Source: Chondrus crispus
Lineage: Eukaryota > Rhodophyta > Florideophyceae > Gigartinales > Gigartinaceae
NCBI RefSeq assembly: GCF_000350225.1
Contig: NW_005178620.1
Location: forward strand, 62,001-126,000
Reading direction: 5' to 3'
Length of the DNA stretch: 64,000 nt
Within the stretch, counting starts at the first letter, position 1; every line of letters begins with the position of its first letter. The translations under genes were made by a program, and so were the position numbers. The notes beneath the pieces are model-generated. The model saw only the letters and a program-made list of their open reading frames with translations, did not search any database and was not told where the DNA came from. Below are positions 29,387-40,560 of this stretch, in pieces.

Positions 29387-30136
29387 CTACGGAAACAGTT
29401 TACCGGTTCGTAGATATGCCTCCACCTTGCCGAGGCTATAAAAGTCGTTCTCAGGCCTAGACATAGTAGCGGCTTCATCACAGAAGCCCGGAGTTCCTTT
29501 CTTCGACCCCAACCTGTCTCCAGTTCGTTGACATGAGTCAAAGTCCACTATTGTAATCGAATCGTCTTCGCGAAACATGATGTTTTCGAGACTGATGTCG
29601 TTGTGACAGTATCCGAGCTGGTGGAGATGGCTTACACCACGTCGCACACTATCAACTACTTTCATATTGTCTACTTTTTCTCTTTTTAACCAAGTTCGTT
29701 GGTATAAAGTTTCGACGCATCTCTCTAGACACAGACCAACTACGCGATTTTCCTTCACTACGCAGCCCATATATCTCACAACGTTGGGATGCGGGCTCTT
29801 TGACAAAGCCTCGAGCACTTGCGCTTCGCACAAGAAACGAGCAGGTATCTTGTCAGGTTCATTGGCGTTGTAGCGAAATAGCTTCGGTATCTTCACATAT
29901 CCAGTCTCGACAATATGCGATTGACTGACGCTGAGATTGTGGTCATATAACGGGAAGATGTGATGTTGTGGAATGAGGACACTGCTCAACGTCGCGACGT
30001 TGCATTCGTCTATTTTCTCCGGTACAAGAACCGATGACTGAGCTTTGTAATAATTCTCACCGTCGTGGAAGGTGACATACGACGCTTGAAACTGATTACA
30101 TTCGTCTTGAAATTCCACTTTGTCAAGAATTTTCAT
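29387..30136 (-). CDS. Protein-kinase-like protein with atypical HND and DFD motifs
   Basis: A 249-residue protein from ATG 30136, with the C-lobe of a protein kinase: FLCEAQVLEALSKSPHPNVVRYMGCV (alpha-C and beta-4 region), VGLCLERCVETLYQR (hinge), VSHLHQLGYCHNDISLENIMF (catalytic loop with HND for HRD; Asp and Asn present), SITIVDFDSCQRTG (DFD for DFG), GTPGFCDE (P+1-like) and NDFYSLGKVEAYL (alpha-F). I see no clear glycine-rich loop or VAIK lysine in the N-lobe, which is instead about 110 residues of unfamiliar sequence. Small kinase-like proteins with the HPNVVRYMGCV pattern occur in fungi and algae. Activity is uncertain. The frame extends upstream to TTG 30235 without an ATG. No intron seen. 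Confidence 0.7.
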   Translation of the reverse strand: MKILDKVEFQDECNQFQASYVTFHDGENYYKAQSSVLVPEKIDECNVATLSSVLIPQHHIFPLYDHNLSVSQSHIVETGYVKIPKLFRYNANEPDKIPARFLCEAQVLEALSKSPHPNVVRYMGCVVKENRVVGLCLERCVETLYQRTWLKREKVDNMKVVDSVRRGVSHLHQLGYCHNDISLENIMFREDDSITIVDFDSCQRTGDRLGSKKGTPGFCDEAATMSRPENDFYSLGKVEAYLRTGKLFP

Positions 30137-32211
30137 CTCTGGCACGCCTCTTATGGCAATAGCGTGCGTATTGCAAGGCGGAATGATTCTTGTGCTGGCG
30201 ATTTCGATTTGTCGTGCCGCGAGCAACGGCAACAACGAACACGACAGTCAAATGGGATGTTCGATCTGCTCTTTGACAAGAACAGAGCATCGATCGGGCG
30301 ATTGTGGGGAGTGCACAAGGGAGGAAGGGAGGTGCAGCGGGAGGCGTTCTCGGAAAGCGGATCGAGGTGTCAGGACAACCGTTGAGATAATGCTTTCCTA
30401 ACAGGTCTGGATGCCGCGGGCCCAGCGGACGCTGCGCGCGCTCAATTTTTCTGGTGAGTTTTTTATTCTTGCTGCGCGGATGCGGATGCGCCGTGCAGCA
30501 AACCATCTCGTTTTAGGTTCATCTGATTGGAAATTAGACGCATCTCAAGACCCAGTGGCTGGGAAAATCTAGATATTGAGATGCCCTCTGCACAGATGCT
30601 AGGGGGACTTTATTGACAAGGTCACTTGTTCTTGTGCAAAGAAATTTCCCTTGGGATCAATCACTAGCTCGGGTTTTGTACATAGCTTCATCACCAATGT
30701 GCGGATATAGAACAATCGAGAACAGCGACGGCACCCGCTCCCATGCTCGTGCTGATTGTCATTCAGCCACCTGCCATACTTCTAGGAAGTATAGACGGAC
30801 AGTAGACTCGGATATATCTTCCATGGACACTGGATCAACAAAAACGATATCAGAGACTTCTGAAGAAAGAAGAGACAGGAAGCGCAAAACACCCCAGAAA
30901 ACCGCTTCGTCTACGAAGGCCCCGTCAGCAACGAAATAGTGCCACCGGAAAGGATCGAGAACTCAATCTTCATATATACAACACTTGATGCTTGTCAGTT
31001 TTTCACCCCGGTGCCCTCTTCCCTATCTGCTCAGAACGAAAAAAAGGGAACTGGGGCGACCTGCTTTGTCGGAAGGCGGATAGGGAAGTCAAAACAACCG
31101 CCAAAATGTCGTATGATTCCTCACTTGCGTGTGCGGGCAACTATAGATCTGTAGCACTGTTTGAGCTCTAGGGAGAGCCGCCACGAACGAATTAAATGTT
31201 TTCCCACATTCAAGATGTCACCCTCTCTCTTGTATCCCGTTTAATAGTCCATATGGTCTCACGAATAGCGCCTGTCTTCGCCGCAAGCGCTCACCACTGT
31301 CCCCCGTACAAAAGAACCGAACCGCTTTCGACATCACCTTGCGACAAGCAATCCGTCGCTACGGTACTGCGAGTGACAACGTCAACAGAAGACGCTTGTC
31401 ACGAAGGCCAAGGGGTATGCCGGACCACGTGGCCAAACTCACCCATCCCTCTCTTCTCTGTCCCTCCGTTGTGGACCTCGCCTGTCCTTCCTCCGTTTTC
31501 GCTGATATTAGGTACGTGGGGTGCCATACGTAAGGTTACAGCCGATGGCACGAATCTTGCAATCAGGAATATGCCAGTGCCGGCGGTTGATTCATAGCCA
31601 AAGGTTGCTTGGATCCATGTTATGGTTTATCCACTGTGCTACTTGCATCGTCATCTGTGTCCGAGATTGCTGTAGCTGATTATTCGGACGGTGAGATAGC
31701 TGCATGGGAAGGGGGCTCGGCGACGGGAGGCAAGCCTGCATCCGTGCGCAACTTTGCAATAATCTTGGCAAGTTGTTCACTCATATCGTTTAGTTTTTGC
31801 TCTGTGCGTTGAGCTTGGGCTTTGCGATTCTCCGCCAGGGCTTCGAGCTTACACGAAGAGCATCTCCTGACATGACTGCGGCGCCGAAATCAGGCGTATC
31901 TGCGCAGGAGTGGACGCGAGTAGCACTGCGTTTTGTGACAGGAGGGATACGATGGACTTTGCTTATGATCGAGACTTGAGCTGGGGACGACAAATAAACG
32001 GGCTACCAACTAACGGCGATGAGGTGAAAGCGTACATACTGCGAGAGGAATTGTGAGACTGGGAGTTACGATGGTGGCAGGTGGCAATAATGAAAGTGAT
32101 ATCGTTTTTGCGTTTCAAATGAGCGCAGTTCGTCGTGCCAACGTGATTGAAAATTCACGTTTCCTTTCGTGCCAATCTACTGTCATGACTTTACGCGAAG
32201 AGAAAACCACC
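30137..32211. other. Intergenic, 2.1 kb, mostly featureless
   Basis: No intact gene recognised. On the minus strand, from about 31850 to a TAA at 31680-31682, one frame reads a charged coiled-coil-like stretch (KLEALAENRKAQAQRTEQKL, then MSEQLAKIIAKLRT), perhaps the tail of a lost gene. This is weak evidence. Confidence 0.35.
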
Positions 32212-32593
32212 TCAGCGATCAAGGTTAAAAGCACACAACATCAGCTCTTTATCCATGTCCTGTGATACGTGGAAGCTGTCAGCAAAGAGTCGCAAGTCGC
32301 CATGCCACCCGCGTCAGTTCCGCCACGCCCCGACGACAATGATTGTTTAAAAGCAGTCGATTTTTGAACCTCGCCATGTAATAGAAGTACTAGTATATAT
32401 TCTCAAGTACGCATCCACTGAATTCTGGCAAGTGAATCACTCTCGTGCGGGATTCCTTGAATGTGTTCATCACCATTCTGTGGATCACTTTTGACACCAG
32501 CGCGTATTCCTCTTCAATAATAAAATTGAAACCATCTCCAGACACCAGCTTCAGCAGTCCCTCACGGACAACCAGAGCATCTCCCCATTCCAT
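32212..32593 (-). pseudogene. ELOC: Elongin C (BTB/Skp1-fold) relic
   Basis: Elongin C links BC-box proteins to cullin ubiquitin ligases. From ATG 32593 the minus strand reads a BTB-fold start typical of elongin C: LLKLVSGDGFNFIIEEEYAL, then VSKVIHRMV, NTFKES, VIHLPEFSGCVLENIY. A TAG at 32390-32392 then stands where the family has Gln, and the frame continues YFYYMARFKN, matching the family YFYYK...Y segment. The conserved PEF segment is missing. After about 95 bases a stretch in another frame, MDKELMLCAFNLDR followed by TGA (32212-32214), resembles the family ending ALELLMAANFLDC. I read this as a decayed copy; an unusual intron would not remove the TAG unless it began before it. Confidence 0.6.
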
Positions 32594-34177
32594 GGGCGAT
32601 TGTGTCACTGTTACATGCAGTCCTTGCCGACGAGTCCCTAGATCCGCCGTGCTCGATCACCCATGACACCCGCGATATATGCAACAATACAGTACAAACC
32701 TCCTGTTTTCAACGACGAGGGCATTGTGGCTCGGCAAACTTTGAGCGGGCTCTAATGGTTCATCTAAGCTTGACGCCGCCCACCTCATCGCACTGATTGG
32801 AAGAAAACCTTCCTTCCTCACCCTCAGCTTCCGCCCAGTTGCCGCCTTCGGACTCCTCCAACACAGCATGCCCACACCGGTCACCTTCATCCCGTTACTC
32901 TCATCATCTATGCGACGCCCATGCGCGCTCGATGCATTATCTCGTCCTTGACGGCACCACCTTCGGCGGCACATCATTGCGTGTCTCCCGACGCGCGAGA
33001 CGGACGCCCGCGGTTTCGTCCCCCCTCAGGAGGGTGACGTAGTACTCTAGGCAGGGCGTTGGGCAGGTGAGGATGCACTCGGCCTTGTATCCAACATCCG
33101 CTTCGTTGGGTCACGCAACTCGCACGTCGTAGATGAATTATGATGCGCTAAGTGGAACTACCCGGGCTCGTGATTGGATGTTCGGAAAGGCATCGACTAG
33201 CAGAACGTGAACTCATTGTTTCTTTGGACACAGCCAATGCGAGTGCTTAGTTTGGCGTCCCAGATCTGGCAATTTGCTTCCCCCTACACAATTGCTGTGA
33301 GTTTTCTGTGCGATTTCCATGCCTTCCCCGACATGCTTAGTGATCAGCACCGCTTCCACAGATTTTTGCATACTCACTGCTATCAACAGCGGAATCACAT
33401 TCCCAATCACCCTTCTCTCCGTGCATGCTAGCTAGCTGTACACTTCGGTTCCTACTCACCACTTTGTCTGTTACTCAAAAAAGCCCAAATCACGCCGTGC
33501 CTACATGACGGAACACATGATTTCCTACCACGCTTTCCTTTCAAATCGTTTCTCTTTGTTTCCTCTTTTTCGATCCCGCTTAGGTGAGGAACTTGTCGAT
33601 CTTTCTCGATGCTTTAACGCTCCTGGAATCTCAATTCCATTTCTACGCATGCGTAGAAATGGAATTGAGATTCCAGGCGATCTCGCATAAAGTCAACCCA
33701 CTTTATGCGAGATCGCGCCAAGTCCGACTCGGTAGCCGGTCGACCATTCGGCAGTCGTTTCTCCAGCAAACTCTTGGAGGTGCGATATTCCGCCTCTAGA
33801 CAGGAGCGCTGAGGTGCGAAAGTTCCCCCAAGCGCGTTATTGACTTGCGGAACCAAAGCAGTCAAGTGTGGAGTGGCGTCTTCGATCCATGCATTGGACG
33901 GCTTCCTCATCTCCACAAGTGGAGTCATCACTTCATCAATGGCTTCATCACATATGGAGTGGCGTCTTCGATCCAATGCATGGCGGCTTCCTCATCTCCA
34001 CACAAGGTATCTTTGCTTTGATGCAATGACGTTCACACAAGAATGGGAAAGCAAGACCAGGTTTTGAAAGAGGGCATCGAAAATGATAACACAAGCGAAG
34101 AAGAGGATTGCACCAAAATTTTGAATTAGTGCATAATTCAAAAATTTGAACGAGTAACAGTTGTTTTGTGCGTTATT
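32594..34177. other. Intergenic with palindromes and a short direct repeat
   Basis: No gene recognised. Contains the double palindrome 33622-33716 and a 50-base imperfect direct repeat at about 33867-33917 and 33954-34004 (shared GGAGTGGCGTCTTCGATCCA and GGCTTCCTCATCTCCACA). Open frames here run through the palindrome and are not credible genes. Confidence 0.5.
33622..33716. repeat. Double palindrome: 56-bp perfect palindrome followed by a 17-bp hairpin
   Basis: 33622-33677 is a perfect palindrome with no spacer (it begins CCTGGAATCTCAATTCC; the centre ACGCATGCGT lies at 33645-33654). Directly after it, arms 33677-33693 and 33700-33716 (GCGATCTCGCATAAAGT and its complement) pair across a 6-base loop. 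DNA could extrude a two-armed cruciform here. Confidence 0.85.
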
Positions 34178-34779
34178 GGGCGACTCCGAAAAACATAAAT
34201 TGTGTACACACAAATTTCTTTGTGTATGTGTGTCGTATTTTATGCCTTGGCACGGAAATGCATGTGAACAAAAATTTGTGTAAGACACATTTAATGCCAA
34301 TTCACCCTCAGTGAGGTGTCAGCACGCCGGCGGACGGATTGCGGTACTCCCTTCACGCCCTATCCTATGATACTGACGAAGGAGCCGCTGGCTTGGGGAC
34401 AAATATCGGGTGCCGGCTCCTCGTCGGAGTCGGCAACATGAGCCATGTAGACGTTGGGCTGCGGGGTTGGACAGCGGCTGATACGACGGAGGAAAGTGTG
34501 GAGGGAGGCCAGATCGAAATAGGAATGAGGTTGCCGAGGGGTGGGATGGGTTGATCGGACAGATCGCAGAGAAATATTTGAGCACATGGTATGATATAGG
34601 GTGGTATAGGTGGGTGCGGATGTGCGTTTGTGCGTTTGTGTCTGTGCACAAACAATTACATCGGGAGGGGAACGAAGAGCAAATCGGCGGTTTGTGTATG
34701 CACAAACACCTCCGACTCAATCAAAATCGGCGGATTTGCGCATACACAAAATGTGTTTTTATGTTTTTCGGAGTCGCCC
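34178..34779. mobile_element. 602-bp terminal-inverted-repeat element, copy 2
   Basis: Appears base-for-base identical to 27258-27859 in the same orientation, exactly 6920 bases away, again with ATT on both flanks. Identity implies very recent transposition or gene conversion. The flanking sequences of the two copies are unrelated, so this is not a segmental duplication. Confidence 0.82.
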
Positions 34780-35218
34780 ATTAAAGTGCTAGGCAATTCT
34801 GTATTACCGCTGATGGGCAGATTACAACCGAAACATCGACCTGTTTATATTGCTTTTGTGGCATGCAAATCACGTTACATATCTTCGTTCCTGATAATTA
34901 GCTATCATCGTTCAGCCGGTTTCCTGCATAAATGGTGGAATCCACAACAATTCAACTCTCCTCGATTGTCTGAGATTGTCTGAGGAACTTGTACCAGATT
35001 GAAGAACTTAACTTGTAGACGTGCTTGAGATCAGCGACAAACTGCGTAAAGTTGCGTAAACAGATCTTTGATGCTGATGCAAATTAAAAATCTAATGCAT
35101 TTAGCAGGAAGTGTCCTAGAGTCAGGACTTCATATGCAATCAACAAGCCTTCTGAAGCTGAGAAGAGAGGTCATATTCTCTGAGCCTTCAGTTATTCGTG
35201 CTTTCCCCGAAATCAGTG
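34780..35218. other. Intergenic, no feature seen
   Basis: AT-rich 3' flank of the F-box-like gene. No motif-bearing frame. Confidence 0.4.
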
Positions 35219-36841
35219 TTATTCGCTGCGAAAATGAGTACAGGCAACTCTACAGTGTTCCAACGAAAAAGAAGTTAAAGACATGTCCCCACATATTCCT
35301 GTCAAGTGTGTACATCCTCGGCCTCCTCCCGGAAGAGCGGGTAACGGAGAAATGAAATTCAATTCTGGCCATTGAGGAGCCCGGCAACGCATCTCCTTTG
35401 CTATTTCTGCAGTACCTGCTTCATATATTAAAATGTTGTACTCCTGTTTTGACGCATCGAAATCGGCTGCAAGGGCAATTAGCTCGCCGTCGTAGCTTAA
35501 TGAAAAGTGCGACTCGAACGGTTTAGCCCTGCTGTAGAGGCTCTGTTCGACATGCACCTGCTCCTTGCTTTCTAAGTAATAAATATTCCATCCATCGATG
35601 CTGCAGTTCCCGCGCCGGTCACATGCAGACTCGCCAAGAAATATCACAGCACACTTGCCATCTCTCGATAGCTGCAGCTCCAACATGCCCGAGTTCTCCT
35701 CGGAGGAAAAATTACAATACAGTTGGCCCGACACTATATCCCAATACCGGAGAGATATTTTGTATTGCGTACCTGGTTGAATTCTTGAGACGGCTTCCAC
35801 GAGGAAGCGCCCACATTTCGAAAACAACAGTCTCTGAAGTGAGTAGGCTCTATCCGGAATGGGCAAGAAACGAGTTTGCAAAGGACGTTCGGCCCTTAAC
35901 ACAAACCCCTTACTTTTCGAAACCCCTGGCGGAACGATAATTCGCAAAGGATCAGGATTAATTCCGAAGTCAAGAAGAGAGACCCATTCTGTTGGAGACT
36001 GAAACGTCCTCCACTTCATGTTTGTCTGAACTGCTGGCTCCCAGACAGTTTCGACTAGAGCATCACCGCATTCACTTACTTTTGTCGACGTGTATTGCAA
36101 CTTGACCGTCCGGCCACGGTATCCGCCTCTATCAATCCTGAGTGTAGCCATGTGTTCATCCATGGGTGAAAAAGCTACAAGGCATCTTGTATCTGTTGCA
36201 GAGTGTTTGTCATCATATGCATCATGCAGAAATCTTGCCGGCAGTTCATAGCGAAAAACGTGAAAGAGACAAATCCCTGTATCAATGGAATCACCTGCGT
36301 CTATTCTGAGCATGTAAACAAGAGAAAAAAGATTATAGATGATACAGATAAACTTTCCCGTGTTGGACATCTCGAATCCGTTCGGCATTATTGAGTGAAT
36401 TCGCCTAGGTAAATTACATTTGGCTTTCAGCTCCTTTGCAGTAATGTCCCAGACTTCAAGGCTGTAGAAGGGGTCCTTCTGCAATAGGACAACTGTATCT
36501 CCACTTTGTGGGCACAAGAGGGGACCTGTTCCCGTCTTTGGTATTTCCATCTCGCTTTTCTGTTCGAGCAATGATCGGCGGCGTCGAATGCCCTGGATGT
36601 GCAATCTCGCAAGTGCATAAAATGCGTAACATACCTTGCCCATCCGCAAGAGATGAGAAATTGACAATCTTTTAAAAATGTTGTCCCAAACATCTCGTTG
36701 AACGTGCGAAGAACTGCGATCATTTTTTTGACAATGCAGTTGAGGAAAGCGAAGATCTGAAAGGCTTAAATATCTTTCACGATGAAGATTGCAACGAGTG
36801 GTTTCAACAATTGATTGCGACGATGCTTCTCTGCCGGTCAT
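35219..36841 (-). CDS. F-box-like protein with WD40-like propeller
   Basis: A 540-residue protein from ATG 36841 (the open frame reaches a TTG at 36922). Residues about 50-90 read VWDNIFKRLSISHLLRMGKVCYAFYALARLHIQG, an F-box-like helical motif (quoted only to show its pattern; key residues are VW, IF, L-x-L, LLRMGKVC). The rest has repeated beta-strand units with WD40-like ends, such as YSLEVWDI, ISLRYWDIVSGQLYCNF, SIDGWNIYYLESKEQVHVEQ and YNILIYEAGTAEIAKEM. If right, it would recruit substrates to an SCF-type ubiquitin ligase. Repeats are weak and a specific family was not recognised. Base composition is AT-richer than in the housekeeping genes nearby. No intron needed. Confidence 0.6.
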   Translation of the reverse strand: MTGREASSQSIVETTRCNLHRERYLSLSDLRFPQLHCQKNDRSSSHVQRDVWDNIFKRLSISHLLRMGKVCYAFYALARLHIQGIRRRRSLLEQKSEMEIPKTGTGPLLCPQSGDTVVLLQKDPFYSLEVWDITAKELKAKCNLPRRIHSIMPNGFEMSNTGKFICIIYNLFSLVYMLRIDAGDSIDTGICLFHVFRYELPARFLHDAYDDKHSATDTRCLVAFSPMDEHMATLRIDRGGYRGRTVKLQYTSTKVSECGDALVETVWEPAVQTNMKWRTFQSPTEWVSLLDFGINPDPLRIIVPPGVSKSKGFVLRAERPLQTRFLPIPDRAYSLQRLLFSKCGRFLVEAVSRIQPGTQYKISLRYWDIVSGQLYCNFSSEENSGMLELQLSRDGKCAVIFLGESACDRRGNCSIDGWNIYYLESKEQVHVEQSLYSRAKPFESHFSLSYDGELIALAADFDASKQEYNILIYEAGTAEIAKEMRCRAPQWPELNFISPLPALPGGGRGCTHLTGICGDMSLTSFSLEHCRVACTHFRSE

Positions 36842-38154
36842 GACGTGATGCGATGGAGTGAGATTTTTGCAGAGTTTGAACTTGAAGTTGTTCAAGATAC
36901 TTCGTTTTAAACTTGTTGGCAAAGTAAAGGGGGAATAAACACTACTTCATAGTTGCATGAAGGGAGACCATTTGGGCCGCCTATCCGCCCTGGAAAGCAT
37001 AACGGAGTTGGAACAAAGTCGGGGAGCCAATAATTTGCGTTCCGTACGAAAGAGCAGTAGGCGATACTACGCGCGAATTCGCTTCCGTAAAGTATGATGC
37101 CTTCCAGGTCCAAAGACATTCTGCCAAAATAGTGAGAATCAAAGGCTTTAAAGCATGCCTACTCCGAAACTCGTACAATGGACAACGATTGTCTACATGA
37201 GGATCCATAGCATGAGAAACTATTACAGAGTCAAACATCGGGCCTCGTAACGCTCTGAGAAAGCAATGCACCCGAATAACTCATCCTTTTTCTTGTATTC
37301 ATTAAAACTGTGTTTTAACATCGGATATCACAACTGCTTCGAAAACATGATATTGATTTTATCTAGAAAGCATACAAACATGGAACCAAGGCTTTGTTCG
37401 GAGAGTATGAAGTTAGAAAAACAAAAATACATGTGCCTGTTTGAGTCAAGGTCTGGGCAGTTTTGAAACGAATACGTCCAGAATAGCTAAGTAGATCATA
37501 CGAATGTGGCTACAGAATGCAGACCACACCAGGGCGAAGGTGTGACTGGTCATACCTTTTCATCCTACTGCAGAGCTTGACTGCGATATGTGGTACGCAG
37601 TACGTAGACTTCATAATATGCCTAAACATTATTTAGGCAGACCGTTGCAATTTCAGTTATTACTGCTGTGCAAAACCTATTGTATGACGATCAAATCGAA
37701 GCCCAAAATTTCGCTTCTGTGGTGAGAACTGTAGTCTCCTCTGCGACACAGCTGTAGTTTTGGATTGTGCAAGCGCCCGTCATCCGTTCATTGACGCACC
37801 ACGCTGCAATGGGCCTCCAAGAGAGGAGGGAGGGCGTACTGACCTAATCCTTGACTACATTCCACGAAATTGAAATTCGGTCAGCCCTCATTGAGAGCAC
37901 CATTGTTAAATGTCGCTTGCATGCTCGAGGCAAAGGGCGAGCAAATAATAAGTCATAATGAAGCTCACGCCGCACCAAATTCGGCACTGTTTTTCAATCA
38001 GCCTCTGTTTCATCCATGTTACTACGAGGTCGTGCTTCTCAAGCACATCCATCAGACACGTAAGCATGGAACTGATCCGTCTCATCCTTCTTCAGTTCAG
38101 CTTCTGTTCAACTCCTCTTTCAATTAAATTGAAGCCCATTACTGTAAAATGATC
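36842..38154. other. Intergenic, AT-rich, no gene recognised
   Basis: 1.3 kb upstream of the F-box-like gene. Short open frames have no recognised motif. It ends where the foldback-type repeat begins. Confidence 0.4.
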
Positions 38155-38642
38155 CCTAGTGTCTATTGGACCGTTGTCCTTATATGCGGATACTATTCGA
38201 CCTATTTTATTCTTGACTTGCGCTTCCGCGACAAGAAAGAAAAAGGTAGCCCCGCCACCGTACTTGAATTCTGACTTGGGGACAGAAAGAACTTTGTGAG
38301 AATTGCATAATATGCAGAATATTATTCTTCCTGGTCGTTTTTAGATATGCCTGGAAAAGAAGATTTTTTAAACCACCTTAAAACTGCATGTAAAATAACT
38401 TCGAAACCAAAAACGCCAGTTTAAAAAGGGAACTATGTACTCATTCTGCATTACGATTTTAATCTTTCTGCGAATTCAAAGCTGCTATCCCGGTGTTCTG
38501 CGAGATGTTATTACCGAAAACAAGCACGTTAAGGAAATAATGTCCAAGATAGATTTTTAAATGTTCAATTTAATATATATATCTTGCAATAAAAAGAGCT
38601 GTCCTCATATGGAACAAGCCCCGGTCGGATAGACACTCTAGC
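38155..38642. mobile_element. Foldback/MITE-like element, copy 1 (about 488 bp)
   Basis: Left end CCTAGTGTCTATTGGACCG and right end, read in complement, CTAGAGTGTCTATCCGACCG are imperfect inverted repeats. The interior aligns with 38950-39421 over its full length (shared TCGAAACCAAAAACGCC, CTGCTATCCC, CTCATATG). It has no protein-coding frame, so it is a non-autonomous relic. Confidence 0.6.
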
Positions 38643-38870
38643 ATTTTCTACCGGCTGACGGTAGCTCTTTTATTGTCTCACGGCTGACAAAATTATGGCA
38701 CAATATCAGCTAGGGAACCACCTGCGATATCAGCCCAGTGCGACAGTGCCGGCGCGACACACAGCATGTCGCCAAACGCAACGCACAAGCTCCTGCATGT
38801 GTGGTGATATTGTAGTGATATTGAGGATCATGCCCAGTTTTCGCTGTTATGGACGGTGCCCTGGAGCAAC

Positions 38871-38896
38871 CTTCGATAACACCGCTGTTATCGAAG
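38871..38896. repeat. Perfect 11-bp hairpin next to foldback element
   Basis: CTTCGATAACA and TGTTATCGAAG pair across CCGC. A diverged version recurs at about 39454-39472 and half copies at 38935-38947 and 39423-39432, so TTCGATAAC is a repeated module of this element family. Confidence 0.75.
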
Positions 38897-38913
38897 CTGC
38901 CCTAGAGGGACAA

Positions 38914-39519
38914 CCCCAATATTCCGAAAAACTACTGTTATCGAAGGTTGCCCTAGTGTCTATTGGACATGTGACCTCATATGAGGTCACTTTTCAACTT
39001 ATTTTTTCTCGACTTGTGCCTTCTCAACAAGAAGGAAAAAGATACTCTCGCCACCGCAGTTGACTTTTGCGCTGCGGAAGAGTAGAGTTTGGTGAGATCT
39101 GCACGTCTTTTCCAGCCATTTTTAGAATGTCTACAAAAGAAGCCTTTTTGATCATCCTCAACACGTTATGTGGTGATATCTTCGAAACCAAAACGCCTGT
39201 TTAAAATATCAACAGACCATTGAAACTTCATTGGATTCTTAGTCTTTCTGTGTATTCACAACTGCTATCCCAATGTTTTGCAAGAGGTTATCGCCGAGGG
39301 AATAAACGGTAAAGAAATGGCGTCCAAACTGACTTTATAAAGTTTCGATTAATGTATATATTTTTGCAAAAAAAAGCTGGCCTCATATGAGGCAAACTGC
39401 ATGTCAAATAGACAATAGGGCACCTTCGATAAGAGCGGTGTTAACCTTCGATAACAGCGGTGTTATCGCAGGTGCCCTAGGGCAACCTTCGATAACAGTA
39501 GTTTTTCGCAATATTGGGG
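38914..39519. mobile_element. Foldback/MITE-like element, copy 2 (606 bp, 43-bp inverted ends)
   Basis: Ends 38914-38956 and 39477-39519 are inverted repeats of 43 bases with a single mismatch (left end starts CCCCAATATTCCGAAAAACT). Nested inside, 38950-39421 has a second pair of inverted ends (GCCCTAGTGTCTATTGGACATG and a close complement) and CTCATATGAG at both inner edges. The core is a diverged copy of 38155-38642. No transposase frame. Confidence 0.75.
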
Positions 39520-39650
39520 AACGGATGAAACGAAACAGGCTCGGTATGAGGGGGTGTGCGGAGGCAATCTCGACGGAGACATAGTTTCAACCTGTGCGTT
39601 TTTTGATTAATTGGGTATGCTTTCCTCAGGCGTCGGCCGAGAGACAAGTG

Positions 39651-39778
39651 TGTTGTCACATGGGGCACACTCGGGCCGATATCACCTCTCGGGCCTCCCA
39701 TGCGCCCTCGCCTCCGCCTCGAGATACATGTCCAGCCCTCGAACTGATATCGGCCCACTTGCCCCGTGTGACAACGCA
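39651..39778. repeat. Inverted repeat, arms about 34 bases, spacer about 60
   Basis: Left arm 39651-39684 and right arm 39745-39778 match in complement at GTTGTCACAxGGGGCA and GGGCCGATATCA with a few differences between. The spacer is C-rich. It is probably another small foldback relic. Confidence 0.65.
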
Positions 39779-40560
39779 TATCTGCTCCCCATCATTCCCC
39801 ATCAGTCCCCATCGCCTCCGCTGCACAATATTGTGAGAAGTGCTCGAGAACCTTTCTGTAAATCTTGTGAAAACTTGATAAGTCGGCAGAGAGCATCTCT
39901 TGCACAAGCGCAAATAATAAAAACGTAGAGAATTTGGGCAGCGATGATCGCAAGCTTATATAAGAAAAAACTCTTTTGGTCTACAGAATCTTCACAGTTT
40001 TGTGTTACGAGTCATTGTAATAAATTTATGGCTGCATGCCTGTCTTTAAAAGTTAAATGCCCTGTGTGGTGCCATTGAACCTGAAGTTGTTTTGCGTAGT
40101 TTGCCTCGCCGCTGTACCCTCTGAGGCTAGAAACCACATGCTCGTCTCAGGTTTTCAAACGAAGATGACGCAAGTACTCAGAGTTCAAGGCCCCTCTGGG
40201 CGTCGGTGTCTGGGGAATTCTGGGTGTTGTGGATACTGTACAGACAACAGCTTGAGCGTGTCACTCACCGACACGTGGACACGTATACCACGGACCAGAT
40301 GTGTCATTGAGGACACCAAGTAAAGTACAGTGCACTGTACAAGACTTCTCCAGGTCTTTTCATGCTTTCCACACTTTTCTAGAAACTTTGTCCAAAACCC
40401 TCCCCCAAAAAATGGACAGTTTATGATTAAAGCATCCACATCACACTGCGTTGACCCGGAAGTGTAGTTGCTCACCTTCACCACTCATCAGTTGCACACC
40501 AGGCGCGAGGGCATCCCACATAGCGGCAAGAAGCGTGGTGCACGAGGGGAAACTCAAGCG
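39779..40560. other. Intergenic upstream of CPSF30
   Basis: No gene recognised. Contains a perfect 16-base palindrome GTACAGTGCACTGTAC at 40325-40340, 220 bases before the CPSF30 start. Promoter region inferred. Confidence 0.45.

Noticed and set aside
33505-33976. Open frames through the double palindrome
   Set aside because: Both strands read the same residues because of the palindrome; no independent coding evidence.
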